NCBI RefSeq assembly: GCF_001677955.1
Contig: NZ_LELA01000058.1
Span: 1-64,000 of the forward strand
Source: Chryseobacterium sp. BGARF1
GTDB lineage: Bacteria > Bacteroidota > Bacteroidia > Flavobacteriales > Weeksellaceae
Direction of reading: 5' to 3'
DNA length: 64,000 bases
The notes under the pieces were generated by a model. That model made no database searches, was not told the origin of the DNA, and worked only from the letters and a program-made list of their open reading frames with translations. Within the stretch, counting starts at the first letter, position 1. Each line of letters starts with the position of its first letter. Shown one piece after another: positions 46,644 to 56,995 of the stretch. The position numbers and the translations under genes are program-made.

Positions 46644-47765
46644 TTGAAAATAAAAAATTTAGTAATATTTGGAACTCGACCAGAGGCTATTAAAATGGCA
46701 CCATTGGTAAAAGAATTTCAAAAAAACACTAGTGTGTTTGAAACAAAAGTTTGTGTGACCGCTCAACATAGGGAAATGCTGGACCAAGTTCTCAACTTTT
46801 TCAACATTATTCCAGACTATGATTTGGATTTAATGAAGCCTAATCAAAATTTATATAATCTTACTGCTGATATTATAACAGAAATGAAACCTATTCTGGA
46901 AGATTTTCAACCAGATTATGTATATGTGCACGGAGATACTACGACGACAATGGCAGCAAGTATTGCAGCATTTTATTCAGGGGCTAAAGTTTGTCATGTA
47001 GAAGCAGGATTGAGAACGCACAACAAACTTTCTCCTTTTCCTGAAGAAATGAACCGGCAGGTAGCAGGAAGGATTTGTGATTACCATTTTGCACCTACGA
47101 GGACATCTGCTCAAAACCTATTGGATGAAAATATTAAAAAAGAAAATATACTCATTACAGGTAATACGGTTATTGATGCTTTGTTAGACAGCTCTGAAAG
47201 AGTAAAAGAGCTTGATAATGAAGAAATCGATCGGATTAAAAACATTTTGGATTCAACTAAAAAATTAATTCTAGTCACGGGGCACCGTCGTGAAAATCAT
47301 GGTCAAGGATTTATAAACATATGTAAAGCGTTAAAAGAAATTGCAATTCAAAAACCGGATGTGCAAATTATTTATCCTGTTCATTTAAATCCCAATGTTC
47401 AAGGTCCGGTTTACGATATCCTTTCAGGAATTGAAAATATTAAACTTATTAATCCTCTTGCTTACCCAGAGTTTGTTTGGCTGATGAATCAATCTTATCT
47501 AATCATTACAGATAGTGGGGGGGTACAGGAAGAGGCGCCGAGTTTAGGAAAGCCTGTTTTAGTGATGCGTGACACGACTGAGAGACCCGAAGCAGTAGAT
47601 GCCGGAACAGTTATTTTAGTGGGAACTGATACAGATAAAATTATTTCAGAATGTTTTAATTTATTAGATAACACAAATATTTATCAAAAAATGAGCGAAT
47701 TGCATAACCCATACGGTGATGGAAAAGCTTGCGAAAGAATAGTAAATTTTATTAAAAACATATAA
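46644..47765 (+). CDS. wecB: UDP-N-acetylglucosamine 2-epimerase
   Basis: A 373-residue non-hydrolysing 2-epimerase (GT-B fold) making UDP-ManNAc. Motifs: [17 protein letters not shown] (about 8-24), [12 protein letters not shown] (about 94-105), [31 protein letters not shown], and [20 protein letters not shown] (about 289-308). The start is a TTG, at the position where homologues begin. It feeds WecC, the next gene. Confidence 0.95.
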   Translation: MKIKNLVIFGTRPEAIKMAPLVKEFQKNTSVFETKVCVTAQHREMLDQVLNFFNIIPDYDLDLMKPNQNLYNLTADIITEMKPILEDFQPDYVYVHGDTTTTMAASIAAFYSGAKVCHVEAGLRTHNKLSPFPEEMNRQVAGRICDYHFAPTRTSAQNLLDENIKKENILITGNTVIDALLDSSERVKELDNEEIDRIKNILDSTKKLILVTGHRRENHGQGFINICKALKEIAIQKPDVQIIYPVHLNPNVQGPVYDILSGIENIKLINPLAYPEFVWLMNQSYLIITDSGGVQEEAPSLGKPVLVMRDTTERPEAVDAGTVILVGTDTDKIISECFNLLDNTNIYQKMSELHNPYGDGKACERIVNFIKNI

Positions 47766-47775
47766 ACTTATACAA

Positions 47776-48984
47776 ATGAATTCACCCAAAGTAGTGACAA
47801 TAGGATTAGGTTACATAGGCTTACCAACGTCAGCATTAATCGCAGGAAACGGTATTCCTGTTCATGGTGTAGATATTTCTCAACATGTTGTAGATACCAT
47901 CAATGCTGGGAAAATTCATATTGTTGAACCAGATCTTGATAAAGCGGTAGCTGAAGCTGTACAAAATGGATTCTTAAAAGCAGATACCAAACCGGTTTCT
48001 GCAGAAACATACTTAATTGTTGTGCCAACACCTTTTAAAGGCAATCATGAACCCGATATTTCCTACGTGCAAGCTGCAACTGAGGGTATTATACCGCTGT
48101 TGAAGGAAGGTGACCTTTATATTATAGAATCTACTTCTCCAGTGGGAACAACTGAAAAAATGATGCAATTGATTTTTTCAATACGCCCAGAGTTAAAAAA
48201 TAAAATATATCTTGCATATTGCCCTGAACGAGTTTTGCCAGGAAACGTAATGTACGAATTGGTTTATAATGATCGTGTAATTGGTGGTGTAGATGATGCC
48301 TCAACAGAAAAAGCTTTGGAATTTTATGGGCAATTTGTTAAAGGCGAACTGCATCCTACAAATGCTCGTACAGCAGAAATGTGTAAATTGACTGAAAACT
48401 CATCTCGTGATGTGCAGATTGCTTTTGCTAATGAACTTTCTTTAATTTGTGATAAAGCGGGAATCAATGTTTGGGAGCTTATTCATTTGGCAAATAAACA
48501 CCCGCGTGTAAATATCTTACAACCTGGTTGCGGAGTTGGAGGTCATTGTATTGCTGTTGATCCATATTTCATTACATCTGAATATCCATTAGAATCTAGA
48601 ATTATAGGAACTGCAAGAGAGGTTAATAACCACAAGTCTTTTTGGTGTGCGGAAAAAATTAAGCAGGCTAAAAAAGAATTTAAATTAAAATACAATAGAG
48701 AGCCGAAAATCGCTATGATGGGACTAGCATTTAAACCCAATATTGATGATTTAAGAGAATCTCCGGCTAAATATATCGTTCAAAGAGTTTTACAAGAGGC
48801 GAATGATGAAGAATACTTTATTGTAGAACCGAACATCCACGAGCATAATATCTTTAAAATAACAGATTATAAAGAAGCGATAGAAAAAGCGGATATTATT
48901 GCTTTATTGGTAGCTCATAATGAGTTTAAAACATTAAACTATGGTGCAGGAAAAGTAGTATTGGATTTTTGTGGTATATCCTAA
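47776..48984 (+). CDS. wecC: UDP-N-acetyl-D-mannosamine dehydrogenase
   Basis: A 402-residue dehydrogenase turning UDP-ManNAc to UDP-ManNAcA: TIGLGYIGLPTSALIAGNG (about 7-25), IESTSPVGTTEKM, AYCPERVLPGNVMYEL, and the active-site Cys in PGCGVGGHCIAVDPYF (about 249-264). It follows wecB directly (10-base spacer). The product points to an acidic, ManNAcA-bearing polymer. Confidence 0.95.
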   Translation: MNSPKVVTIGLGYIGLPTSALIAGNGIPVHGVDISQHVVDTINAGKIHIVEPDLDKAVAEAVQNGFLKADTKPVSAETYLIVVPTPFKGNHEPDISYVQAATEGIIPLLKEGDLYIIESTSPVGTTEKMMQLIFSIRPELKNKIYLAYCPERVLPGNVMYELVYNDRVIGGVDDASTEKALEFYGQFVKGELHPTNARTAEMCKLTENSSRDVQIAFANELSLICDKAGINVWELIHLANKHPRVNILQPGCGVGGHCIAVDPYFITSEYPLESRIIGTAREVNNHKSFWCAEKIKQAKKEFKLKYNREPKIAMMGLAFKPNIDDLRESPAKYIVQRVLQEANDEEYFIVEPNIHEHNIFKITDYKEAIEKADIIALLVAHNEFKTLNYGAGKVVLDFCGIS

Positions 48985-49057
48985 TAGTAAATATTGTAGA
49001 GAACCTTTTGTTAATTACAACCAATTTAATGAAGAAGAACTTTTAAATTATTGAACG

Positions 49058-50398
49058 ATGCAGGTTTTAAAATTAATTAAAAAATATTCACAAGGGAATG
49101 TTTATCAGAGTTTCTTACTTGCTTTTTCACAAAGCATCGTAGCTTTATATTTTATAGGAATCGATTTTATTTTTTCAAAAAATTTAAGTGTAGTAAACTT
49201 TGGAAAGTGGAAACATCTCATATTTGTTATTAATTTATTAATACCGCTCATGTCTTTTGGGATTTCTGAAGGTTACAAGTACTATTTAGCTAAAGAAAGG
49301 AAAAGAAAATGGATGTTTGCAAACACCTTTTCATTTTATCTAATTATTTCGTTAGTTTTAGTAGTGATAATTTCGATAGCCAATTTAACAAACTATTTAG
49401 GATGGGTTGATCTCAAAGAATATTATCTTCTAAGCTTTTTACTCCCACTTGCTTATTTTGTATTTGCAATTAATAAAACGCTCAGATATGCATATATAAA
49501 CGATGGCAAAGTTCAATTGCATACCAATATTACTTTGATTGGTTTTGTTGTTACGGGGATATTTTTATTGTTGACGTATTTGTATTTTGATAGGATATCT
49601 ACAAATTATCTCTATGTAGGAATTATACTGTACATATTAGTTTATCTACTTCCAATAGCTCATTTAATTGTAAAAGGAAATTTTATTATTACCACAAAAT
49701 GGATAAATAAAGACTATTTTGCCAAAGTACTTAAGCAAGGACTTCCACTTTACTTAGCGACCTTTATTGGAACTTTGACTCTAAATACCGCAATGCTGAT
49801 TGTTAATACATTTGAAAATGCGGAAACATTTGCAATTTTTTCTGTAGGAGCTTTAGAGATACCGATTTTTGCAATGCTTAGTGCTGCATTTTCACAGAGA
49901 ATTTATCCTGATCTTGTGAGAATGATTACAAATAATGAAAAGGAAAAAGCAAAGAAACTTTGGATGAAAACTACCCTTCAGATCTCATACATCACTTATC
50001 CTTTGATTATCCTGCTTATGTTTTTTGCAGAGGAAATCATATACTTCATTTACAGTCCGAAATATGAAGAATCTGTATTTTTATTTAAAACCTATCTGCT
50101 GATTGGTTTGTTTAGGAATAATTATTACGGGGCATTGATAACGGCAGCCGGACAAACTAAATACATATCTTTGTATGCGATTATTATGCTGGCTACAAAT
50201 GCAGTACTTTCCTTGGTGTTGTACTATTTTTTTGGTATTTCAGGAGTGGTGTTTGGAACGTTGAGCGCAACGATAATATTAGCGTTTTTACAACTCTATC
50301 ATGAAAAATTGATTAAAGATTATGTCTATAAATTTCTTCTCAATTATAAAATATTAATTTTAATGGCATTAATAATTTTAATTTATTTAATAAAATGA
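49058..50398 (+). CDS. Wzx-type polysaccharide flippase
   Basis: A 446-residue membrane protein with about 12-14 TM segments spread over its length and basic loops on the cytosolic side, matching the MOP/Wzx flippase superfamily. It would move the lipid-linked repeat unit across the inner membrane. No residue-level signature is certain, so the subfamily is left open. Its stop overlaps the next start (ATGA). Confidence 0.85.
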   Translation: MQVLKLIKKYSQGNVYQSFLLAFSQSIVALYFIGIDFIFSKNLSVVNFGKWKHLIFVINLLIPLMSFGISEGYKYYLAKERKRKWMFANTFSFYLIISLVLVVIISIANLTNYLGWVDLKEYYLLSFLLPLAYFVFAINKTLRYAYINDGKVQLHTNITLIGFVVTGIFLLLTYLYFDRISTNYLYVGIILYILVYLLPIAHLIVKGNFIITTKWINKDYFAKVLKQGLPLYLATFIGTLTLNTAMLIVNTFENAETFAIFSVGALEIPIFAMLSAAFSQRIYPDLVRMITNNEKEKAKKLWMKTTLQISYITYPLIILLMFFAEEIIYFIYSPKYEESVFLFKTYLLIGLFRNNYYGALITAAGQTKYISLYAIIMLATNAVLSLVLYYFFGISGVVFGTLSATIILAFLQLYHEKLIKDYVYKFLLNYKILILMALIILIYLIK

Positions 50399-50937
50399 AA
50401 AACATATTTAAAATATTCTATTTCATACCCCTTATCAAAAAAACTTTTGAACGTAAATACTATGCAACAGGAGTTGGAACTTATCTTGTAAATATTTTTT
50501 TTAAATATATTTTAAGAGTGAATAACGGTGATTTTCTTTTTCATTTTACATCTCGAAGTAATAGTCCGCATAAGATACGAATTCAAGGTAGTGAAAAAGC
50601 AAGTTCAGTTTACTTGTGTTTCGCAACTTCTGGAGGATGCTATTATCAAGCTATTAATGGAATAGAGATAGGTGAAGGAACCTTGTGGTCATATAACTGT
50701 TCCTTTATCAGTGCCAATCATTCGGCTGAAAATTTATCTAAGCATGATTTCTCTGAGCCAATTCGAATTGGTAAAAATGTTTGGTTAGGTGCAAATTGCG
50801 TAGTACTTCCGGGAGTAAGCATCGGAGATAATTCTATTATTGGGGCAGGTTCCATAGTTACTAAGGATATTCCTTCTAATGCTGTAGCAGTAGGAAATCC
50901 CTGTAAAGTAATAAAATATCTAAATGAAAATAATTAA
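50395..50937 (+). CDS. hexapeptide-repeat O-acyltransferase
   Basis: A 180-residue left-handed beta-helix transferase with hexapeptide repeats in the C-terminal half: IGKNVWLGANCVVLPGVSIG and NSIIGAGSIVTKDIP (about 122-165). The WbbJ/NodL-like ending AVAVGNPCKVIK follows. His in SANHSAE (about 105-111) is the probable catalytic residue. It likely O- or N-acetylates a sugar of the polymer. It overlaps the flippase gene by four bases. Confidence 0.88.
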   Translation: MKNIFKIFYFIPLIKKTFERKYYATGVGTYLVNIFFKYILRVNNGDFLFHFTSRSNSPHKIRIQGSEKASSVYLCFATSGGCYYQAINGIEIGEGTLWSYNCSFISANHSAENLSKHDFSEPIRIGKNVWLGANCVVLPGVSIGDNSIIGAGSIVTKDIPSNAVAVGNPCKVIKYLNENN

Positions 50938-51210
50938 GGCTTTTGAAAATCTGCTGATTCTATTTATTAAATACCCTAAAATCTACGTTTTACAAATTTG
51001 ATTTTGGCAGTGTATCATTTTTCTACTATAAATTTAAATTAAAGGAAATGAAATAGATGCTAAAACAAAGAATGGCGAATGAATTATTTATAATAAGAAA
51101 TGTGGATATAGGAAAATGTAACTTGATAAATAGGTTAACAATGGTGGCAGTGGAATGATGAACAGATGAAAAAAAATAAGGAATTCTTTAAAAAACATAG
51201 AAAGTAATTC
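50938..51210 (+). pseudogene. possible decayed gene fragment
   Basis: About 270 bases with no open gene. Joining frames by small shifts gives pieces such as FFYYKFKLK (near 51020), KGNEIDAKTKNGE (near 51040) and IIRNVDIGKCNLINRLT (near 51090-51135). They read like one degraded protein start interrupted by several frameshifts. It may be a lost transferase or glycosyltransferase, but the evidence is weak. Confidence 0.3.
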
Positions 51211-52512
51211 ATGGATTTTGAAATAAAAAAAAACATTTTAATAATTGCATATGCTTATCCTCCAAATAATGTTGCCGGTGCTCAGCGACCGCATGCTTTA
51301 GCAAAGTATTTGGATAAGGCTAAATATAACGTAAAAGTTATTACATGTAAAAACCCGGATTTGCCAATGGGGGAAAACCTAGATTTTGACCCACATATTG
51401 ATGGTGTGGAGTTAATACAAGTTAAGAGCAAAATAGGAAGTTCCGCAAGTAAACTTCGTCAAAATAATCAAATAAAAAGCAATATAAAAATTTTATCAAA
51501 GCTGAAATTATTTCTATTTAAAACTGCACAGCGACTGATTTTTCCAGACAAAGGAATGTTTTGGTATCCGGAAGTGAAATCATTTTTAAAGAAGAATAAT
51601 GAATTGGTTAAAAATACAGATGTGATTTTTTCAACATCTCCTGGTGTTACCAATCATAGAATTGCATCGTTTATAAAAAAGCAAAACAGCAAAGCAAAAT
51701 GGATAGCCGATTTTCGTGATTTTAATTATGTTGAGCATTGGGAATTTAAAAGTGGTATCAAAGCAATTTTACATAAAAAGCTTGAAGCATCCATTATCCG
51801 TAAAGCTGACGAGGTAACTTTTGTTACCCAAACCATGCAAAAAGCATATCAGAAATTTTATCCGAAGCATGACCAAAAAATGCATTGCGTTTACAATGGA
51901 TTTGACAAATCAGACTTTCCTGAAATGGTTCAACAGCTTAGAGATACTGAAAAATTGAGTTTTTTTTATGCAGGCAGTTTTTACAACGGACTGCGTTCTC
52001 CTTTTCCATTGATGCAGCTTGTAGATAAAGCAATTCAAGATAAAATTTTGTCTACTGATGATATACAAATACGCATTGCAGGAAACATTGAAGAGGATAT
52101 AAAGCAGCAGATGGAAAGATTTGAATCCAATCAATGTGTAAATTTTTTAGGCAGTATTCCCCGTACAGAGGTGATAAAACAAATGTCAGAAGCAACTTTT
52201 TTATGGTTGATTGTAGCCAATATCAAAGCCCATTATCAGACAATTCCTATAAAGATTTTTGAGTACATAGCAGCCCGTAAACTTATTGTGAACTTTGCTC
52301 CGGCGGCGGCAGAATCATCTCAGATCATCGAGGCTAATAATTTGGGATTTAACTTTGACACATTAGAATTCAATCTGGAAGAAGCTTATATTGACTTCAC
52401 GCAATTGGTGTCAGATTTTAAAAATGGATATTATAACAAGCCTTTACCGGTAGAAAATTTGGATTCCTTTGTATGGGATAACCAAATCAAATTAATAGAA
52501 AATCTTTTTTAA
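51211..52512 (+). CDS. glycosyltransferase family 4-like protein
   Basis: A 433-residue GT-B glycosyltransferase: N-terminal AYAYPPNNVAGAQRPHALAKYL (split; about 13-34), IIFSTSPG, ADFRDFNYVEHW, and a C-terminal donor part with FYAGSFYNGLRSPFP and IPIKIFEYIAARKLIVNFAPA (E-x7-E region). It would add one sugar to the lipid-linked unit; acceptor and donor are unknown. It begins after the degraded stretch. Confidence 0.88.
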   Translation: MDFEIKKNILIIAYAYPPNNVAGAQRPHALAKYLDKAKYNVKVITCKNPDLPMGENLDFDPHIDGVELIQVKSKIGSSASKLRQNNQIKSNIKILSKLKLFLFKTAQRLIFPDKGMFWYPEVKSFLKKNNELVKNTDVIFSTSPGVTNHRIASFIKKQNSKAKWIADFRDFNYVEHWEFKSGIKAILHKKLEASIIRKADEVTFVTQTMQKAYQKFYPKHDQKMHCVYNGFDKSDFPEMVQQLRDTEKLSFFYAGSFYNGLRSPFPLMQLVDKAIQDKILSTDDIQIRIAGNIEEDIKQQMERFESNQCVNFLGSIPRTEVIKQMSEATFLWLIVANIKAHYQTIPIKIFEYIAARKLIVNFAPAAAESSQIIEANNLGFNFDTLEFNLEEAYIDFTQLVSDFKNGYYNKPLPVENLDSFVWDNQIKLIENLF

Positions 52513-52517
52513 CAAAC

Positions 52518-53762
52518 ATGTACAAGAAAATAGCAGGGTTAGGTTTTCCATTATTTTTTATATTACCCATAGCGGGTTTTATAACTGCTTTGCTCGATAT
52601 TCGTTCAAAATCAAGTGCTTTTGTTTATGTAGGTTTCGCAATGCTATTCGGGTATGCAATTTCATTTTCCGATCCTTCTGCAGACTCCTACCGTTATGCA
52701 CAATCTTTCAGTCGTTTTGATAATACGCTTGATTCTGATGCTATCATTGCCTTGTATCAAAATGGAGAACTCAGAGATTTGTACCGTCTCCTATTGTTCT
52801 ACATCACATCTATTTTTACGACTAACCCAAAAATCATGTATGCGTTTGCGGGGTTGGTATATGGAATTTTTAGTTATTTATCTTTAAGAATTTTTGTAAA
52901 CGAAAGAGGTAAATATTGGGATGTCTTTACTTTCATATTAGCCTTGGTGTTTTACACTTATATTTCTTTATCTAACATTAATGGTTTTAGATTTTGGACA
53001 GGGGCCCTGATTTTTTTCTATGCGACGTATAACTATATAATTAAAAAAAGAACAGTTGGGATTTTAGGTATTTTGGTTACTCCTTTGTTCCACTATGGTT
53101 TTATACTTATCGTGCCCATTATGATTTTGTATCGATTTATACATCCTTTATTTTATAATAAAAAAGGTGTAATGCCGGTACTTTTTTATATATTCATAGC
53201 AACCTTTGCTGCTTCTTGGTTTTTAAGTACAAATTCCATCAATATTGGTTTTTTGGCAGACTCCGATTCTTTAGGCGCAGCAGGAAGCAGGATGAATAGT
53301 CTTAACACCCAAGACATGGCAAACCTTGTGGAAAATAGGAGAGATAATTCTTTATTTTTAGGCGTTCAAAAGTATTTTGATTATGGGATTAAGATTTTTG
53401 TATTTATAAGTATATTATTCCTTCATAAATTATTAAAACGCATGAAAGGCGATAAGACAGAATATACTAGTTTTTTTGCTTTTGTTTTATTCTTTTATTC
53501 ATTTGCATTCATAGCCACTTCTTTTCCTTCAGGAGCAAGATTTATGAACATCGCCCATTTATTTTTGCTTGTTTTTCTGGTTAAAAATTATGCTATTTAC
53601 AGGGCAAGAAGAATGAAAAATTTAATAATGTTGGCATTACCCGCATTTTCCTTTAGTATCGCATTTACCAATTTTATGCTTCCTTCACTCATTTTAACCC
53701 CCACATTTTGGTATGGAAATTTTTTCTGGACTATACTTGAAGGATGGGGATTTCGTACCTGA
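52518..53762 (+). CDS. EpsG-like polysaccharide polymerase (Wzy role)
   Basis: A 414-residue membrane protein with about 10 TMs. It has FSDPSADSYRYAQSF (about 50-64) and a periplasmic loop near NINGFRFWTGALIFFYATY (about 154-172), consistent with the EpsG family. It probably polymerises repeat units at the periplasmic face. It starts five bases after the glycosyltransferase stop. Confidence 0.8.
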   Translation: MYKKIAGLGFPLFFILPIAGFITALLDIRSKSSAFVYVGFAMLFGYAISFSDPSADSYRYAQSFSRFDNTLDSDAIIALYQNGELRDLYRLLLFYITSIFTTNPKIMYAFAGLVYGIFSYLSLRIFVNERGKYWDVFTFILALVFYTYISLSNINGFRFWTGALIFFYATYNYIIKKRTVGILGILVTPLFHYGFILIVPIMILYRFIHPLFYNKKGVMPVLFYIFIATFAASWFLSTNSINIGFLADSDSLGAAGSRMNSLNTQDMANLVENRRDNSLFLGVQKYFDYGIKIFVFISILFLHKLLKRMKGDKTEYTSFFAFVLFFYSFAFIATSFPSGARFMNIAHLFLLVFLVKNYAIYRARRMKNLIMLALPAFSFSIAFTNFMLPSLILTPTFWYGNFFWTILEGWGFRT

Positions 53763-53768
53763 TTAATT

Positions 53769-55106
53769 ATGAAAAAGATTTATACAACTCTACCTGAATT
53801 TTTACAAAATATAATATTAACTATTGTAAATAATTATAAGTATTATCAAAAATATAATGTTATTCCGTTTATAAGACCATTTTCGAAAATTATTGAAAAT
53901 TTAAACGTTGATGATTTTAATGATAATAATACATTAAATAGAATTAATTTACTGATTAATTATGCAACAAATCATGTTCCCTATTACATCAGGCATAAAA
54001 ATTATTATAAGAAAATAAATAATTTATCTGATTTAAAACAACTTCCAATATTAAAAAAAGAAACATTGAAAGAATTTAACCAAGAATTTATTTCAAAAGA
54101 AAGCAACCGTTTTAATTCTTATAAATATCGAACCAGTGGTTCTACTGGAACTCCTATTTTTGGATCAATCAAAAACTCCGAATTAAAAATGCGATTAACG
54201 ATGTTCCTAATTTCGTTAAAGTTAGGAAATGTTAATTATTCAAAACCAGTAGCAAGATTTCCAGGTGCTGATTTAGCTAGAAATGGTAAAGTCTATAGAC
54301 AAGATTTTATTAATAAACATTTGTTGTTTTCGATATATCATCTTTCAAATGATAAGATTTTTGACTATTATAATGCTTTAAGAAAATTTAAAATAGAAAT
54401 TTTAGAAGGCTACCCGTCCACGATTATTTCATTAGTTAGGTTATTAAAAATGAATAATTTAAAATTGCCTGATGTAAAGCATGTATTGACTACAGCTGAA
54501 AAATTATTAGATTATCAAAGACAAGAAATCGAAGATTTTTTTGAATGTGAAATTTTTGATTTTTACGGTTCATCTGAAGGTTCTGTATACATGTTCTCAA
54601 ACGGTAAGAATGGTTATTTAAATTGTAATAAAATTGGTTACTTTGAATGTGTTGACGAAAATTATAGTCAAGTAAAATTTAATCAATCAGGAAGAATGTT
54701 AATTACCAGTTTTAGTAGTTCATTCACTCCCCTCATTCGTTATGATATTGGTGATTATGCTACCATTGATTCAGAAGTCAACTCTGTAATTAGAGTTAAA
54801 GAAATACAAGGAAGACAAGAAGAAATATTTATTACTCCACAAGGTAAAGCTTTTGGTAGGTTTTCGTTAATTCTTAAATATCTGCCGAGTCAAATATTAG
54901 AATCGCAATTAGTCCTTACCCAACAGCAAAATACCGTGCTTGTCGAATACGTTTGCAAAGATCAATTAGATAAGAGTCTTTTTAATGATTTTGAAGATAA
55001 AATGAAATCCCTCCTGGAAACTAATTTTGTTTTTGAATATAAAGCAGTTTCTAATTTTGAGAAATCAAAAAGAGGAAAGCTAAGTGCAGTAAAAATTTTA
55101 AAATAA
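53769..55106 (+). CDS. CapK-like adenylate-forming protein (PaaK family)
   Basis: A 445-residue protein of the phenylacetate-CoA ligase superfamily. It has the phosphate-binding loop YRTSGSTGTPIFGS (about 119-132) and then ILEGYPSTIISLVRLLKMNNLK. The adenylate motif is FDFYGSSEGSV (about 261-271), and SFTPLIRYDIGDYA follows (about 318-331). CapK-like members occur in capsule loci with unknown role, perhaps acyl or amino-acid transfer. The gene is unusually AT-rich by eye compared with the chromosome around it, suggesting recent acquisition. Confidence 0.85.
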   Translation: MKKIYTTLPEFLQNIILTIVNNYKYYQKYNVIPFIRPFSKIIENLNVDDFNDNNTLNRINLLINYATNHVPYYIRHKNYYKKINNLSDLKQLPILKKETLKEFNQEFISKESNRFNSYKYRTSGSTGTPIFGSIKNSELKMRLTMFLISLKLGNVNYSKPVARFPGADLARNGKVYRQDFINKHLLFSIYHLSNDKIFDYYNALRKFKIEILEGYPSTIISLVRLLKMNNLKLPDVKHVLTTAEKLLDYQRQEIEDFFECEIFDFYGSSEGSVYMFSNGKNGYLNCNKIGYFECVDENYSQVKFNQSGRMLITSFSSSFTPLIRYDIGDYATIDSEVNSVIRVKEIQGRQEEIFITPQGKAFGRFSLILKYLPSQILESQLVLTQQQNTVLVEYVCKDQLDKSLFNDFEDKMKSLLETNFVFEYKAVSNFEKSKRGKLSAVKILK

Positions 55107-55142
55107 AGTTAAATTTTTCAGGAGAATTATTAGCCTCAAACT

Positions 55143-56309
55143 ATGATTAATATTAAATTTATCCGCATTACAACAGTTCCAATATCTTTAAAAATCCTTT
55201 TAAAAGGACAACATCGTTTCATGTCACAACATTTTGAGGTTATAGGTATTTCTTCACAAGGAAAAGAATTGAACGAAGTACACGATGAAGAAGGAATAAA
55301 AGTTATTCCAATTGATATGTCTCGTAAAATTACTCCATTACAAGATATAAATTCACTTTGGAAAATGTACAAATTTTTAAAGCAACAGCAACCTCAAATT
55401 GTACATACCCATACCCCAAAAGCTGGAATAATAGGAATGTTAGCTGCAAAATTGGCAGGAGTTCCTATTCGACTACATACGGTTGCTGGTCTTCCATTGA
55501 TGGAGGCTGTTGGAAATAAACGAAAAGTGTTAGATTTTGTTGAGAAATTAACGTATTCATCTGCAACTAAGGTTTATCCCAACTCAAAAGGGTTATATGA
55601 CTTTATATTGCAAAATAATTATACTTCAATTGATAAATTAAAAGTGATTGGAGAGGGGTCTTCAAATGGGATTGACACTATGTTCTTTTCTTGTCAATAC
55701 TTTTCGCAAGAAAATCAAGCACAACTAAAAATGAAACTAAACATTCAACAAGATGATTTTATTTTTGTATTTGTTGGACGTTTAGTAGGTGATAAAGGAA
55801 TTAACGAATTAATAGAAGCTTTTTCACAACTCAAAATTCATAATGCAAAACTATTATTGGTTGGACCTTTAGAAAGCGATTTAGATCCTTTAAGATTTGA
55901 AACATTAAAGAAAATTGAATCTAATGATAACATCATCAGTGTTGGTTTCCAGAAAGATGTACGCCCTTATTTTGCAATTGCGAATGCTTTAGTTTTCCCT
56001 AGTTACCGTGAGGGCTTTCCAAATGTAGTAATGCAGGCTGGAGCAATGGGTTTGCCGAGTATTGTTTCTAATATTAATGGTTGCAACGAAATAATCATAG
56101 AAGGAGAAAACGGAACGATAATTCCTGTTAAAGATTCTGAAGCTATAAGATTAGCAATGTTAAAAATGATAGAGGATAAAGAATTTTATTTTAAACTCAA
56201 AGAAAATTCTCGCTCAATGATACAATCTCGATATGAGCAAGCTGTTGTTTGGCAAGCTCTGTTAGAAGAATATACACAATTACTTAAAGAAAAGAAACTT
56301 AATGTATAA
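55143..56309 (+). CDS. glycosyltransferase family 4 protein
   Basis: A 388-residue GT-B enzyme: [24 protein letters not shown] (split; about 80-103), [31 protein letters not shown] (about 208-227), and the donor motif [21 protein letters not shown] (split; about 285-305). The family typically uses UDP- or GDP-sugars. It overlaps the next gene by eight bases. Confidence 0.92.
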   Translation: MINIKFIRITTVPISLKILLKGQHRFMSQHFEVIGISSQGKELNEVHDEEGIKVIPIDMSRKITPLQDINSLWKMYKFLKQQQPQIVHTHTPKAGIIGMLAAKLAGVPIRLHTVAGLPLMEAVGNKRKVLDFVEKLTYSSATKVYPNSKGLYDFILQNNYTSIDKLKVIGEGSSNGIDTMFFSCQYFSQENQAQLKMKLNIQQDDFIFVFVGRLVGDKGINELIEAFSQLKIHNAKLLLVGPLESDLDPLRFETLKKIESNDNIISVGFQKDVRPYFAIANALVFPSYREGFPNVVMQAGAMGLPSIVSNINGCNEIIIEGENGTIIPVKDSEAIRLAMLKMIEDKEFYFKLKENSRSMIQSRYEQAVVWQALLEEYTQLLKEKKLNV

Positions 56310-56907
56310 ATTTATATTTAAAAGACTTTTTGATTTTATATTTGCTTTCTTAGGGTTATTGATTTTAAGTCCATTATTTATCGTTGTAATGATTGGGCTT
56401 TATTTTGCGAATGATGGGAAGCCGTTCTTCTTTCAGCGTCGCCCGGGTAAAAATGAAAAGATATTCAGCATCATCAAGTTCAAAACAATGAATGATAAAA
56501 AAGATGCAAACGGAAATCTTTTATCTGATGCTGAACGTTTAACGCCAATTGGAGCATTTGTGCGCAAAACTTCTTTAGATGAATTGCCGCAATTGATCAA
56601 TGTTTTAAAAGGAGATATGTCTCTAATAGGACCAAGACCTTTGCTACCACAATATTTACCATTGTATAGCGAAAATCAGAAAAGACGTCATTTAGTACGA
56701 CCTGGGATTACAGGATGGGCACAGGTAAACGGAAGAAATGCAATTTCGTGGACAAAAAAGTTTGAACTTGATGTTTGGTATGTTGATCATATTTCTTTTA
56801 CAACAGATTTAAAAGTCTTTTTTACCACCTTTAAAAAAGTTTTTAAAAGTGAGGGAATATCACAAGAAGGTCAGGCGACGGCAGAAGCTTTTAATGGAAA
56901 TAATTAA
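56302..56907 (+). CDS. PglC-like undecaprenyl-phosphate sugar phosphotransferase
   Basis: A 201-residue monotopic initiating transferase: one N-terminal hydrophobic segment (about 12-32), [22 protein letters not shown], and the catalytic [24 protein letters not shown] (Asp-Glu pair about 95-96). The C-terminal [18 protein letters not shown] is typical of WcaJ/PglC type. It would put the first sugar-phosphate onto undecaprenyl phosphate. The lack of extra TMs makes it the small PglC type. Confidence 0.92.
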   Translation: MYKFIFKRLFDFIFAFLGLLILSPLFIVVMIGLYFANDGKPFFFQRRPGKNEKIFSIIKFKTMNDKKDANGNLLSDAERLTPIGAFVRKTSLDELPQLINVLKGDMSLIGPRPLLPQYLPLYSENQKRRHLVRPGITGWAQVNGRNAISWTKKFELDVWYVDHISFTTDLKVFFTTFKKVFKSEGISQEGQATAEAFNGNN

Positions 56908-56995
56908 TTTTTGCATGTAAATTAATGGTACTGTTTTATAACAATTTTTTAATACATTCATCTATCAACCAAAAACTAACAACCAACAACTACTT

